A DNA stretch of 47,168 bases, taken from assembly GCF_002086125.1 (NCBI RefSeq), contig NZ_MVHG01000032.1, positions 1-47,168 on the forward strand, written 5' to 3'. Made by a program: the position numbers and the translations under genes. Numbering within the stretch: position 1 is the first letter of the stretch; each line of letters starts with the position of its first letter. This document shows, in pieces, positions 30,311 through 39,267 of this stretch. Source of the stretch: Mycobacterium arosiense ATCC BAA-1401 = DSM 45069. GTDB lineage: Bacteria > Actinomycetota > Actinomycetes > Mycobacteriales > Mycobacteriaceae. The notes under the pieces were generated by a model. That model ran no database searches. It was not told the DNA's origin and saw nothing but the letters and a program-made list of their open reading frames with translations.

Positions 30311-32230
30311 ATGGGTCCCAAGCCGTTCAAGCCATCGATCAACTGGTCGGCGGCGCCCATGGATTCGTTGCGGTGGATCGCCATCGCCTGGGTGGTCAGC
30401 GCTGTCTGTCTGTTCGGCGTCCTGCTCGCGTTCCGCTATCTCACGCCCTGGGGCCGACAGTTCTGGCGGATCACCCGCGGCTACTTCGTCGGCGCAGGCA
30501 GCGTGCGCGTGTGGCTCATGCTGGGCGTGTTGTTGCTCTCGGTGCTGCTGTCGGTGCGGTTGGTGGTGCTGCTCAGCTACCAGGGCAACGATTTGTATAC
30601 CGCGGTGCAGAAGGCGGTCCAGGGCATGGCCGCGGGTGACGACAACGTCAAACAGTCTGGCGTGCATGGCTTTTGGATGTCACTCGCGGTTTTCAGCCTG
30701 CTGGCCACACTGTACGTCATCCGGTTCGCGGCCGACGTCTATCTGACGCAGCGGTTCATCATCGCCTGGCGCATGTGGTTGACCTCCCACCTCACCGACG
30801 ACTGGCTACAGGGCCGGGCCTACTACCGGGATCTGTTCATCGACAACACCATCGACAACCCCGACCAGCGCATCCAGCAGGACATCGACATCTTCACCGC
30901 CAATGCCGGCGGAACCCCCAACATCCCGTCCAACGGGACGGGAAGCACGTTGCTGTTCGGGGCCGTCAACGCGGTCGCCTCGGTGATTTCCTTCGCCGCG
31001 ATCCTGTGGAACCTGTCCGGGGACCTAGACCTCTTCGGCGTGGTGGTGCCGCGCGCGATGTTCTGGACGGTTCTGATCTACGTGCTGATCGCGACGGTCG
31101 TCGCGGTTTGGCTTGGGCGCCCGTTGATTTGGCTCAGCTTCAACAACGAGAGGCTCAACGCCGCCTTCCGGTACGCCCTGGTGAGGTTGCGGGACGCCGC
31201 GGAGGCGGTCGGCTTTTACCGCGGCGAGCGGGTCGAGCGGGCGCAGCTGTGGGGGCGCTTCACGCCGATCATCGCCAACTACCGCAACTTCGTCCGGCGG
31301 ACCATCATTTTCAACGGGTGGAACTGGTCGGTGTCGCAAGCGATTGTCCCGCTGCCGTGGGTGATTCAGGCGCCGCGGCTGTTCGCCGGCAAAATCGATT
31401 TCGGCGACGTGGGCCAGACGGCGACGGCGTTCGGCAATATCCACGACTCGCTGTCGTTCTTCCGCAACAACTACGACGCGTTCGCGTCCTTCCGGGCCGC
31501 CATCATCCGGTTGCACGGGCTGGTCGACGCCAACAGCAAGGGCCGCGCGCTCCCGGCGATTCTGGTCAAGCCCAGCGAGGAGACGGCGGTCGAGCTACGC
31601 GGCATCGAGGTGCGCACGCCCGAGGGCGACCAGCTGGTCGACTCGCTGGACATCCAGCTCGACCCCGGCGAATCCCTGGTGATCACCGGGCGCTCCGGGG
31701 CCGGCAAGACCACCCTGCTGCGCAGCCTGGCCGAACTGTGGCCGTACGCCTCGGGCACCCTGTGCCGCCCGGACGGCGACAACGCGACAATGTTCCTGTC
31801 GCAGCTGCCGTATGTGCCGCTGGGCAGTTTGCGCACCGTGGTGTGCTACCCGAACTCGCCGGACAACGTCCCCGACGAACAGCTGCGCGATGTGCTCACC
31901 AAGGTGGCCCTGGCGCCGCTGATCAACCGGCTCGACGAAGACCACGACTGGGCCAAGGTGCTGTCGCCTGGCGAGCAGCAGCGGGTCGCCTTCGCGCGCA
32001 TCCTGCTGACCAAGCCGAAGGCGGTCTTCCTCGACGAGGCCACCTCCGCGCTGGACGAGGGGCTGGAATTCGCGCTGTATGAGTTGGTCCGGACCGAGCT
32101 GCCCGAGTGCGTCATGGTCAGCGTGAGCCACCGGCCCACCGTCGAACAGCACCACGAGCAGCAGCTGCATCTGCTCGGCGGCGGCCCGTGGCAGTTGGGA
32201 CCCGTCGAGAAGGAACCCGCCCAGGTCTAG
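30311..32230 (+). CDS. bacA: BacA/Rv1819c-type ABC multi-solute importer
   Basis: A 639-residue half-transporter fused to its ATPase. The SbmA/BacA membrane domain fills the first 370 residues (helices near 18-40, 66-88, 120-145, 210-235 and 243-268). The nucleotide-binding domain has Walker [15 protein letters not shown], signature [14 protein letters not shown] and Walker [14 protein letters not shown]. The M. tuberculosis orthologue imports vitamin B12 and bleomycin-like or peptide antimicrobials through a large hydrophilic cavity. AAGGAG (30296-30301) precedes the ATG by nine bases. It converges on a flavoprotein gene, with a duplicated 41-bp GC-rich sequence in the 59-bp gap. Confidence 0.93.
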   Translation: MGPKPFKPSINWSAAPMDSLRWIAIAWVVSAVCLFGVLLAFRYLTPWGRQFWRITRGYFVGAGSVRVWLMLGVLLLSVLLSVRLVVLLSYQGNDLYTAVQKAVQGMAAGDDNVKQSGVHGFWMSLAVFSLLATLYVIRFAADVYLTQRFIIAWRMWLTSHLTDDWLQGRAYYRDLFIDNTIDNPDQRIQQDIDIFTANAGGTPNIPSNGTGSTLLFGAVNAVASVISFAAILWNLSGDLDLFGVVVPRAMFWTVLIYVLIATVVAVWLGRPLIWLSFNNERLNAAFRYALVRLRDAAEAVGFYRGERVERAQLWGRFTPIIANYRNFVRRTIIFNGWNWSVSQAIVPLPWVIQAPRLFAGKIDFGDVGQTATAFGNIHDSLSFFRNNYDAFASFRAAIIRLHGLVDANSKGRALPAILVKPSEETAVELRGIEVRTPEGDQLVDSLDIQLDPGESLVITGRSGAGKTTLLRSLAELWPYASGTLCRPDGDNATMFLSQLPYVPLGSLRTVVCYPNSPDNVPDEQLRDVLTKVALAPLINRLDEDHDWAKVLSPGEQQRVAFARILLTKPKAVFLDEATSALDEGLEFALYELVRTELPECVMVSVSHRPTVEQHHEQQLHLLGGGPWQLGPVEKEPAQV

Positions 32231-32233
32231 CAA

Positions 32234-32330
32234 CTACGCTCCCCCGGCACGCCGCGCCGCGTGCGCTCCGGCGCCGGGTCGTGGCGCGCCTACGCTCCCC
32301 CGGCACGCCGCGCCGCGTGCGCTCCGGCGC
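32234..32330. repeat. duplicated 41-bp sequence at the bacA/flavoprotein junction
   Basis: A 41-bp sequence starting CTACGCTCCCCCGGCACGCC occurs identically at 32234-32274 and 32290-32330, a 56-bp period. The second copy is the 3' end of the flavoprotein gene, beginning with its stop codon, so the first is a non-coding duplicate just after the bacA stop. Each copy contains GCACGC-CGCGCC-GCGTGC, a perfect 6-bp stem, and could act as a terminator hairpin for either convergent gene. Confidence 0.88.
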
Positions 32331-33783
32331 GGCGCCCGAAGAACGACCCTTCACCCAGCTGCGTTCCGCTCGCGTAGCCCTTGCCGTCCTGGGCGAGGTT
32401 GGACGCGCACGCCCCCGCGGCGTACAAACCGGGCACGACGGAGCCGTCTTCCCGCTGCACCTCGCCGTCGACAGTCACCGCGAGGCCGCCGATGGTGAAT
32501 CCCGAGTACATCGCACGTCCGAGCGACAGATCGAACACCGCCCACGGGCCATTGTCTTGTGGCGCAAGGAAATCCGGCTGTTTGTGGAAGTCGGGGTCCT
32601 CGCCCGCGGCGGCATGCTTGTTGTAGCGATCCAGCGTGGCCGCGAGATTCCCCGCCGGAATGCCAAGTGCGGCTTCCATTTCCGCGATCGTCTCGTACCC
32701 GTCGAGGAAGCGGATCAGTGGCATGGCGGGCATCTCGGTGTGGGCTTCGTCGACGATCAGGTACGCCGTCTGGTCCGGCTGTTCCAACACGAAGGCCGAC
32801 GTCCGCGAGTGATAAGAGTCCTCGGCGACGAACCGCCGGCCCTCTTTGTTGACGATCACCCCGGTCAGCAACACCTCGGGCGGATACGCCGCCGCGGTGA
32901 TGAACAGCTCGTCCATGTGCTTGGTGGCGCCGCCCGCCGAGACGCCCATCCGGATGCCGAGTCCGTCGTCGTTGGGATTGCCCAGGATGTAAGGCGCCAC
33001 GACGCCGTGGTGTTTGGTGCGCCTCTCCTGTCCCAATGCGGGCGTGTGCTCGGCGACCATCTCCGGATTCATCGCGAATCCGCCGGCCGCGATGATGACG
33101 GACTTGGCCTTGATGGCGCCGGTTTCGGTGAAGTGTTTCCAGGCCACGCCGACGACCGCGCCGTCGCCGTCGGTGACCAGGTTGGTCACCCCGGTCTCGT
33201 AGCGGATCTGCACGCCCAGGGCGTCGGCGCGTTTGAGCAGCAGGTCGACAACCATGCTCGCGCCGCCCAATTCGCCGGGCACCGGCACCGAGTGCCCGCG
33301 CGGTGCCGGTTTGGCCCGCTCGCAGAAGGGCCAGACCTTTTCGTTGCCGGTGTAGCTCAGCCCCTCGGTGCCCGGCGGCACGACGACTTTGCCCGGGTAA
33401 TAACTGCGCTCGAACTGAAAACCTAGATCCTCCAGCCAATTGAAGTGCTCGACGCTGCCCTCGCAGTAGGCGCGGATCTTGTCGAGTTCGGGTTCACGCG
33501 ACACCTCGACCAGATACTTGTACATCTCCTCGACGGAATCGTCTTGACCGGTTGCCTGCTGCACCGCGGTCCCGCCGCCGAGGTAAAAGTGGCCCCCGGC
33601 AAGCGAAGTCGTGCCACCCGCCGCGGCCGCGCGTTCGAGCACCAGCACCCGTGCGCCGGCGCCAGCCGCGCTGACCGCCGCGCAGCCGCCGGCAATGCCG
33701 AACCCGATCACCAGTACGTCGACGTCATCCGACCACGCGGACACGTCGTTCGCGCTGATTGTTGCCGGTATCTCCGTGCTCAT
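32290..33783 (-). CDS. FAD-dependent oxidoreductase, fumarate reductase/ketosteroid dehydrogenase-like (Rv1817-like)
   Basis: A 497-residue flavoprotein of the FAD_binding_2 family. The N-terminal dinucleotide motif is VLVIGFGIAGGCAAVSAAGAGARVLVLE (residues 24-51), and later segments include GGASMVVDLLLKRA, SVIIAAGGFAMNPEM and the C-terminal GLYAAGACASNLAQDGKGYASGTQLGEG. Relatives reduce or dehydrogenate steroid-like or dicarboxylate substrates; the substrate here is unknown. I chose the ATG at 33783, with GAAGGAG nine bases ahead. A GTG at 33792 overlaps that site. The ATG overlaps the VOC gene's stop (ATGA), so the two are translationally coupled. The C-terminal ARRAGAHAARRAGGA lies in a duplicated 41-bp sequence. 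Confidence 0.88.
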   Translation of the reverse strand: MSTEIPATISANDVSAWSDDVDVLVIGFGIAGGCAAVSAAGAGARVLVLERAAAAGGTTSLAGGHFYLGGGTAVQQATGQDDSVEEMYKYLVEVSREPELDKIRAYCEGSVEHFNWLEDLGFQFERSYYPGKVVVPPGTEGLSYTGNEKVWPFCERAKPAPRGHSVPVPGELGGASMVVDLLLKRADALGVQIRYETGVTNLVTDGDGAVVGVAWKHFTETGAIKAKSVIIAAGGFAMNPEMVAEHTPALGQERRTKHHGVVAPYILGNPNDDGLGIRMGVSAGGATKHMDELFITAAAYPPEVLLTGVIVNKEGRRFVAEDSYHSRTSAFVLEQPDQTAYLIVDEAHTEMPAMPLIRFLDGYETIAEMEAALGIPAGNLAATLDRYNKHAAAGEDPDFHKQPDFLAPQDNGPWAVFDLSLGRAMYSGFTIGGLAVTVDGEVQREDGSVVPGLYAAGACASNLAQDGKGYASGTQLGEGSFFGRRAGAHAARRAGGA

Positions 33784-34334
33784 TGGCGCCACTCCTTCTC
33801 ATCGCTGCGCCGCGCGCCGTCGCCGGCGCGGCCCACCGCCGCTCGGTGTTTGATGTAGTCGTAAAAGGTCCGCATTTCGGGCGCAACGTACGCAAGCTCC
33901 ACGTACGGCACGCCCGCCTGCGGCGCGGACAGGTAGGCGAAATGGATGCCGCCGGGCATCACGCCTCGCTGCAAAACCGCGGCGCCCCGCTCGCCGGCCT
34001 CGCTCACCGCCGCTTCGAGCTGCTCGGGGCTTTCGACCTCCGTGCAGATGTGGTGCAAACCCGGTCCGCAATCGGACAGGAAGTCACTATAGATGTTCTG
34101 GCCGCGAACCGGCTGGATCACCTCCAATTGCATGTCTCCGAGGTAGCTCAGCGAGATGTTGGCAAAGAAGTCGGCGGGCCGGCCACGGTAGCTGCACGCG
34201 TCGGGAGCAAAGTGCACCTCGGGTATGCGCACCCAACTTCGCACCCCTAACAGGCCGGTGAGGGCGGTTTCGGTGGCATCCAGGTCGCCGGTGACCCAGG
34301 CAATCTGCGTCGGTGATTCGAGGGGAAGCGTCAT
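33780..34334 (-). CDS. VOC (glyoxalase/dioxygenase fold) protein
   Basis: A 184-residue vicinal-oxygen-chelate protein in two beta-alpha-beta-beta-beta halves. TQIAWVTGDLDATETALTGLLGV and LSYLGDMQLEVIQPV belong to the first, GPGLHHICTEVESPEQLEAAV and GIHFAYLSAPQAGVPYVELAYV to the second. H and E residues occupy typical metal positions (HH in GLHHICT, E in PYVELAY). The frame continues 91 codons upstream, but that part is Arg/Pro-rich; the ATG at 34334 begins the fold. It shares an ATGA overlap with the flavoprotein downstream, which suggests joint action on one compound. I do not recall a counterpart beside Rv1817 in H37Rv. Confidence 0.85.
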   Translation of the reverse strand: MTLPLESPTQIAWVTGDLDATETALTGLLGVRSWVRIPEVHFAPDACSYRGRPADFFANISLSYLGDMQLEVIQPVRGQNIYSDFLSDCGPGLHHICTEVESPEQLEAAVSEAGERGAAVLQRGVMPGGIHFAYLSAPQAGVPYVELAYVAPEMRTFYDYIKHRAAVGRAGDGARRSDEKEWRQ

Positions 34335-34465
34335 CGTCTCGCACAATAGTCCAGCCGTCGGGCCGCCAGAAAGGCCCCGAATGACTTTGCCGTGGCCGGC
34401 CCGCCCGGACGCCCGATCGCCGGGTGAACACGTTCTAATTCCGGTTGCCCGCGCCCGCCGCGCCC

Positions 34466-35149
34466 TCAGTGCCGGCTCAGCACGTCGACCAGCAGCCGCA
34501 GCTGGGCGTCGAAGACGGCCTGCGGGTCGGTCAGGGTGTCCGCGCCGTATTGCCCGAACACCTCGAGGCTGATGGCACCCAGCACCCCCGCCCACAGCAA
34601 GAAGCATTTGGCCAGCACCTGGTCGTCGCCGGGGAACCCGAATTCGTGCCGGATCCGTTCGAAGTCTGATGACATCGGTTGCGGGGCAAGTTCATTCGTC
34701 AGCCGGATGTCCCCCGTGGCGATTCCGACCGCGACCGCATCGAACAGCGCCGCCACCACCCGGGTGCCCACCGCAACCGTGCGCTCGGGGGGCGCGTGAT
34801 ATCCGGGAACGGGACTGCCGTACAGCAGGGCCCAGCAGGCCGGGTGCGCGACGGCCCAGTCGCGGGTCGCACGGGCGATGGCGACCACATCGTCGCTCCA
34901 CAGGTCTCCGACGGACTGGCGGGCACGATCCACGGCGTCGGCCAGATCGGAATAGGCGTCGACCAACAGCAGGGTCAGCAGTTCATCGCGGCTGGACACA
35001 TAGCGGTACACCGCCGAGGACACCATGCCCAGGTCGCGGGCTATCGCCCGCACCGACAATCCGGCGGCGCCGCGGTCGACCAACTGTCGGCGACCGAGTT
35101 CGATGATGCGCGCCTCGATCTGCTGGCGCGATTCCTGGCGTTTGCCCAC
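34466..35149 (-). CDS. TetR-family regulator (Rv1816-like)
   Basis: A 227-residue TetR regulator. The N-terminal helix-turn-helix (about residues 10-55) has RIIELGRRQLVDRGAAGLSVRAIARDLGMVSSAVYRYVSSRDELL. The C-terminal ligand domain contains HPACWALLYGSPVPGYHAP and a hydrophobic pocket region, typical of the WHG-type TetR C-terminus. The GTG start faces the divergent Ddn-like gene. Two matching 15-bp palindromes lie between them, the first 21 bp from this start, which fits autoregulation. The VOC and flavoprotein genes follow 131 bp downstream on the same strand and may be controlled together. Confidence 0.9.
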   Translation of the reverse strand: MGKRQESRQQIEARIIELGRRQLVDRGAAGLSVRAIARDLGMVSSAVYRYVSSRDELLTLLLVDAYSDLADAVDRARQSVGDLWSDDVVAIARATRDWAVAHPACWALLYGSPVPGYHAPPERTVAVGTRVVAALFDAVAVGIATGDIRLTNELAPQPMSSDFERIRHEFGFPGDDQVLAKCFLLWAGVLGAISLEVFGQYGADTLTDPQAVFDAQLRLLVDVLSRH

Positions 35150-35170
35150 GCGACCAGTCTGTCATAACCG

Positions 35171-35185
35171 AGAACACCGCTCTTG
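35171..35185. promoter_or_regulatory. operator-like palindrome 1 of the TetR gene
   Basis: GAGAACACCGCTCTT is an imperfect copy of the palindrome at 35223-35237, differing at two positions (the sixth core base and the final base). It lies 21 bp from the TetR start codon. The shared GAGA-ACC-CTCT layout is typical of a TetR dimer site. Confidence 0.65.
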
Positions 35186-35222
35186 CTTTCCGCGGCGGGT
35201 CGTGGCAGCATCTTCGCATTAG

Positions 35223-35237
35223 AGAGCACCGCTCTCA
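35223..35237. promoter_or_regulatory. operator-like palindrome 2 before the Ddn-like gene
   Basis: GAGAGC-ACC-GCTCTC is a perfect 6-bp inverted repeat with a 3-bp centre, 33 bp before the Ddn-like ATG. It is spaced 52 bp (close to five helical turns) from the related site at 35171. The probable ligand is the adjacent TetR regulator. Confidence 0.75.
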
Positions 35238-35270
35238 CACTGTGATCGGGATTCGCTGAGAGGCCATGAC

Positions 35271-35735
35271 ATGTCCACGCGCTACGAAGAACCGAACCGG
35301 GCCGCCCGTGCCGCCAACCGCGTCATCCGCTGGCTCGCCGAAGCGGGGATCAGCGTCGCCGGTACCCGGGCGTTGCGGGTGCGCGGGCGCAAATCCGGAA
35401 AGCCGCGCGCGGTGGTGATCAACCTGCTGACCGTCGACGGCATCGACTACCTGGTTTCGCCGCGCGGCAACACCCAGTGGGCCCGCAATGTCCGGGCGGC
35501 GGCCGCCGTGGAGGTGGGTCCGCGCTGGCACCGGCGCAGCGTCCGGGCCAGCGAGGTCGACGACGCGGCCAAGCCCGAGCTGCTGAGGCGCTATCTGGCC
35601 CGATGGTACTGGCAGGTCAAGGATTACGTCGCAGGATTGACGCCAGACAGCACCGACGAGCAGTTCCGCGCCGCCGCGGTCACGATTCCGGTGTTCGCGC
35701 TGACCCCGATCCGCGCGGCCGGCGCGATGCCCTAG
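35271..35735 (+). CDS. F420H2-dependent nitroreductase-family (Ddn-like) oxidoreductase
   Basis: A 154-residue member of the deazaflavin-dependent nitroreductase family (split beta-barrel). Recognisable segments are [46 protein letters not shown], with the basic RGRKSGK that holds the F420 phosphates. Relatives reduce quinones with F420H2, and Ddn itself activates nitroimidazoles. It is divergent from the TetR regulator behind two operator-like sites, so it is probably the main target. Its stop overlaps the stop of the convergent protease gene in CTAG (35732-35735). Confidence 0.88.
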   Translation: MSTRYEEPNRAARAANRVIRWLAEAGISVAGTRALRVRGRKSGKPRAVVINLLTVDGIDYLVSPRGNTQWARNVRAAAAVEVGPRWHRRSVRASEVDDAAKPELLRRYLARWYWQVKDYVAGLTPDSTDEQFRAAAVTIPVFALTPIRAAGAMP

Positions 35736-36409
35736 TGCGCGTTGTCGCGCACTCCGAGATCCTCGCGGACCTCCCGTGACGTGGCCCCCCACGACACCGC
35801 GGCGGGAAGGTCACCCCACACGCTGTTGAAGATCCCGACGAGCTGGCCCGGGCCGCCGTTGGGCGCCAGGTACACCGGCCCACCCGAATCACCGTTGTGG
35901 ATTTGCACGCCGTGCGACATGGTGAACCAGCCGTTGTTCACGCTCTCCACCGTCCCGCAGGTTTCCCCGGTGATCACGCCGAAATGGCAGACGGGCTGGC
36001 CGGGCGCGAGCGCCAGCCCGGGGTCCGACACCAGCGGCCGGCCGCCCGGCAGGATGTTGTTCGCCGTCACGCTGTTGTCCAGCACGATCGCTTCGTAGTC
36101 GCTGATCGTCTGGCTGGTGGACACCGTCGTACCGCTGGGGGTGGTGTCCCGGAAGGCCGCCATCCGGCCGATGACGGTGCCGCCCCGGTCCGTCACCACT
36201 CCGGCGCCGCTGCGGCAGTGTCCCGCGGTGAACGCGACCTTGAGGGCGGGGTCGACGTAGCCCAGCGTGCAGACCCTGTTGTCCTGGCGTATTTCCATGC
36301 CCGGAAACACCATGACGTCGGCTTTGGCCGACGCGGCCGGCGACAGGGCGACGAGCGCTGCGACAGTAGTCGACGCGGCGAATGCGCGCGTAGCCAGTCG
36401 ATGCATCAT
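35732..36409 (-). CDS. secreted trypsin-like serine protease (Rv1815-like)
   Basis: A 225-residue protein with a Sec signal peptide (basic MMHRLATR, hydrophobic core to about residue 25, likely cut after ASA). The chymotrypsin-fold domain carries the triad H in FTAGHCR, D in [10 protein letters not shown] and S in [10 protein letters not shown]. Cysteines near the histidine and in ETCGTV could pair. It is small for the family, as in Rv1815. GGAG lies five bases before the first of two adjacent ATGs (36409, 36406). The stop codon overlaps that of the convergent Ddn-like gene. The substrate is unknown. Confidence 0.87.
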   Translation of the reverse strand: MMHRLATRAFAASTTVAALVALSPAASAKADVMVFPGMEIRQDNRVCTLGYVDPALKVAFTAGHCRSGAGVVTDRGGTVIGRMAAFRDTTPSGTTVSTSQTISDYEAIVLDNSVTANNILPGGRPLVSDPGLALAPGQPVCHFGVITGETCGTVESVNNGWFTMSHGVQIHNGDSGGPVYLAPNGGPGQLVGIFNSVWGDLPAAVSWGATSREVREDLGVRDNAH

Positions 36410-36502
36410 GAACTCCGATCCATCGGGCCGATACTGACGGGAGGTGGGGTTACCGCGTGGCCCTCCTCCACGCTCAGCTTTTCGCGCCGACCCGCGCAGA
36501 TG

Positions 36503-37447
36503 TTACAGCGAGGTCACGACCGCGGTGGCGGCGTCGGCCGGATGGGCCGCCCGCGGCAGCCAGCCCGGCGGACCGAACACATACCCCAACTTTTCGCGCA
36601 GGCGCTTCGCCGATCGCCAGTCGCGGGCGATCGCGACGTATTCGCGGGTCTGCAACGTCCAGATGTTGAACGTGTCCACGCGCTTGGTGAGACCGTAATG
36701 CGGCCGGAACAGCTCGGGCTGAAAGGTTCCGAAGAGCCGGTCCCAGACGATGAAGATGCCGCCATAGTTCTTGTCGAGATACACCTTGTCCATCCCGTGG
36801 TGCACCCGGTGGTGCGACGGTGTGTTGAAGACGAACTCGAACGGTCGCGGCAGCTTGTCGATGCGCTCGGTGTGGATCCAGAACTGGTAGATCAAGTTCA
36901 CCGAGAAACTGAAGAACACCATCCACGGTGGAATTCCCAACAGCGGCAACGGAATCCACATCAAGATTTCGCCGCTGTTGTTCCACTTCTGGCGCAGCGC
37001 GGTGGCGAAGTTGTAGTACTCGCTGGAGTGATGGGCCTGGTGGGTCGCCCAGATCAACCGCACCCGGTGCGCGATGCGGTGATAGGCGTAGTAGAGCAGG
37101 TCGACACCGAGAATCGCGATGACCCAGGTGTACCAGCGGGTCGCCGGCAGATGCCAGGGCGCCAGGTAGGCATAGATCGCGGCATAGCCGAACAACGCCA
37201 GCGTCTTCCAGCCGGCGGTGGTGGCCACCGACACCAGCCCCATCGAGATGCTCGTCACCGAATCGCGGGTGAGGTGCGCCCCCGACGCCGGCCGCGCCCT
37301 GTCGGCGGCCTCGGCCGTCAGGTGTTCCAGCTTGCGTGCTGCGGTCCATTCCAGGGTCAACAGCAGCAGGAAGAACGGGATAGCGAACAGCACCGGATCC
37401 CGCATCTGCGGAGGCAGCGCGGACAGAAAGCCGGAGAGGGCGCTCAC
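36503..37447 (-). CDS. erg3: sterol desaturase/fatty-acid hydroxylase-type membrane enzyme
   Basis: A 314-residue di-iron membrane enzyme (Rv1814-like). The histidine clusters HRIAH, HQAHHS and HHRVHH are all visible, between helices near residues 17-35, 68-100 and 104-125. Members desaturate or hydroxylate sterols or lipids with O2. Mycobacteria make no ergosterol, so a host-sterol or lipid substrate is likely and the erg3 name is only by homology. The ATG at 37447 opens directly into the conserved N-terminal helix. In H37Rv two further genes lie between it and mgtC; here the gap is 77 bp. Confidence 0.85.
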   Translation of the reverse strand: MSALSGFLSALPPQMRDPVLFAIPFFLLLLTLEWTAARKLEHLTAEAADRARPASGAHLTRDSVTSISMGLVSVATTAGWKTLALFGYAAIYAYLAPWHLPATRWYTWVIAILGVDLLYYAYHRIAHRVRLIWATHQAHHSSEYYNFATALRQKWNNSGEILMWIPLPLLGIPPWMVFFSFSVNLIYQFWIHTERIDKLPRPFEFVFNTPSHHRVHHGMDKVYLDKNYGGIFIVWDRLFGTFQPELFRPHYGLTKRVDTFNIWTLQTREYVAIARDWRSAKRLREKLGYVFGPPGWLPRAAHPADAATAVVTSL

Positions 37448-37524
37448 ACAGGTAAGACTACGACGAGCGCCGCGACATCACCTCATCGTGGCCGGTCAGG
37501 CGGCGCATGGCGGCGGCACGCCCA

Positions 37525-38241
37525 TTAGCGACGATCGTCGGACTGCGCTTCTTCCGCGGCGTACCACTGCACCGCGCGGACGCCGGGAAGCAGCGACAGT
37601 TCGGCCACCAACCGCTCTAGCCGGGCCGCGGCATCGCCGTTCATCAACAGGTGGGCGGTCAGCGCGACCTCGTCACCGTCCGGGTTGCCGGTGTGGATCC
37701 CGCGAAGCGTGATGTCGTTGCTGCCGGCGTGCTGGACGATCTGGGCCCGGGCGTACTTCTCGTGCTTGGGACGGCAGACCACCTGCACCAGATACGGCAC
37801 CAGGCTCTCGTCTTCTTCGGCGCTGTTGTCGCGGTCGATCAGCCGGCCGAGCGGGCGGCCCAGGACATGAATTCCGATGACGGTGGCGGTACCGATCAAC
37901 GCGAACACCAGATGCCCGGAAGCGGCCAGCACGCCGATCGCCGCCGAGCACCACAGGGTGGCGGCCGTGTTCAGGCCCCGAACGTTGACGCCCTCCCGCA
38001 GGATCACGCCACCGCCCAGGAATCCGATACCGGACACCACATAGGACGCGACCCGCGTGGGGCTGGTATCGGAGGTGGCCGTCGCGTACAAAACGAACAG
38101 CGTCGCGCCCGCGGCGACCAGTGCGTTGGTGCGCAGGCCGGCCCGCCGCGCCCGCCACTGCCGTTCCAGGCCGATGAGGGCGCCGCAGCCGACGCCGACG
38201 CCTAGCCGGAGCGCGAAATCGAGAGTGCTCAGCGTGTCCAC
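37525..38241 (-). CDS. mgtC: MgtC-family membrane protein
   Basis: A 238-residue MgtC/SapB protein. Four to five helices in the first 140 residues contain GALIGLERQWRARRAGLRTNALVAAGATLFV and GIGFLGGGVILREG. The soluble C-terminal ACT-like domain follows (VCRPKHEKYARAQIVQHAG onwards). MgtC supports survival in macrophages and at low Mg2+, probably through the F1Fo ATPase or membrane potential and not as a transporter. The GTG at 38241 has AAGGGGG eight bases ahead; the longer frame adds 17 charged residues without family support. The first gene of this strand after a 225-bp gap from the DUF732 genes. Confidence 0.9.
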   Translation of the reverse strand: MDTLSTLDFALRLGVGVGCGALIGLERQWRARRAGLRTNALVAAGATLFVLYATATSDTSPTRVASYVVSGIGFLGGGVILREGVNVRGLNTAATLWCSAAIGVLAASGHLVFALIGTATVIGIHVLGRPLGRLIDRDNSAEEDESLVPYLVQVVCRPKHEKYARAQIVQHAGSNDITLRGIHTGNPDGDEVALTAHLLMNGDAAARLERLVAELSLLPGVRAVQWYAAEEAQSDDRR

Positions 38242-38466
38242 CGCCTCACCCCCTTCACCCTGGGTCTTTCTGTCGAGTATCCCCCGGCGCACCGAACGAT
38301 TCCGGTTGCGGCCCGATTGGCGCAGCTAAACATTCGGAGGTGAACGGCAGGTGGACTCGGGCAGAATTGGGCGCGGGGCGGCCGCCTCGGCGAAACCTGC
38401 GAGCAGTCAACCGGTTCCGTGAAAGCCGCCCGATGGGCGGTGGTAACGACTCCGGTCGGCCCGCGG

Positions 38467-38790
38467 CTACCTTCGGTTAAGTTGCTGCGGGCAATAGTAT
38501 TTGGCTGCGATCGCCAGGAACGATGTGGCGTGATCGTCGGTGAGCCCGGGGTTTTGGCTCTTCAGCTCGTCAAGCATCTGCGGGCCGACCTCGCCGTTGC
38601 CCATCGACACGCACACCGCCTTGGCGAACTTGATCGCCCCGTCGGGAGTCGAATAAGTAATGCCCGCACTCCGCAGGGAGGCGAGGAAACCGGCTTCGTC
38701 CGGGCCGGGCGTCCCCGGGTCGCCATGCGCGAGCGGGGCCATCGCGATCGCCGCCGAAACGCCGACACCGAGCGCCGGCAGCAGTCTCAT
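38467..38790 (-). CDS. secreted DUF732 protein, copy 1 (Rv1810-like)
   Basis: A 107-residue mycobacterial DUF732 protein with a signal peptide (MRLLPALGVGVSAAIAMAPLAHG) and a small domain containing DEAGFLASLRSAGITYSTPDGAIKFAKAVCVSMGNGEV and ending YYCPQQL. Two cysteines (in AVCVSM and KYYCPQ) probably form a disulfide. The function of the family is unknown. A second copy lies 105 bp upstream on the same strand, about 40-50% identical by eye, so a tandem duplication is likely. Confidence 0.85.
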   Translation of the reverse strand: MRLLPALGVGVSAAIAMAPLAHGDPGTPGPDEAGFLASLRSAGITYSTPDGAIKFAKAVCVSMGNGEVGPQMLDELKSQNPGLTDDHATSFLAIAAKYYCPQQLNRR

Positions 38791-38895
38791 GACCGGTGAT
38801 CATCCCATGTCTCGGGAATCACCGCAGCGTGGGGCGATGCTTCGCAGAGATGTTGAGCTGCAGGTCGTTTCACAGGTCGCCTCCCCGACGCGGCG

Positions 38896-39219
38896 TCAGG
38901 CCTTCGAGAGCTGTTGGGGGCAGAAGTACTTGGCGGAAAGCACAGCGAAATTCGACGCCATCTCCATGTCCATGCCCGGATTGTGCGTTTTCACGTCATG
39001 GAGCACCTCCAGGCCCGACTCGCCGTTGTTCAAGCACGAACACACCGCCCTGCCGGCGGCGGCGGCCGAACCCGGGCTGTTGAAGCTGAAGCCTGCCTGC
39101 CGCAGCGCGGCGACGAAGCCGCCGTCGTCGCCGTCCGGTACCGGAGGTGGATTGGCATGTGCCGGTGCGGCAAGACCGATCATCGCCGAAACACCAAGCA
39201 ACGCCAGTAGTCGTTTCAT
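38896..39219 (-). CDS. secreted DUF732 protein, copy 2
   Basis: A 107-residue paralogue of the neighbour at 38467-38790, of the same length, with signal peptide MKRLLALLGVSAMIGLAAPAHA. The same landmarks appear: DDGGFVAALRQAGFSFNSPGSAAAAGRAVCSCLNNGES and the YFCPQQL end. It has one extra cysteine (CSC in place of CVS). It lies 48 bp after the stop of a PPE gene on the same strand. The function is unknown; export is predicted from the leader only. Confidence 0.85.
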   Translation of the reverse strand: MKRLLALLGVSAMIGLAAPAHANPPPVPDGDDGGFVAALRQAGFSFNSPGSAAAAGRAVCSCLNNGESGLEVLHDVKTHNPGMDMEMASNFAVLSAKYFCPQQLSKA

Positions 39220-39267
39220 CGCTATCCCCTTCCCATCGTGACGGCTCGTCCCTGCCGTTCAACCCAA

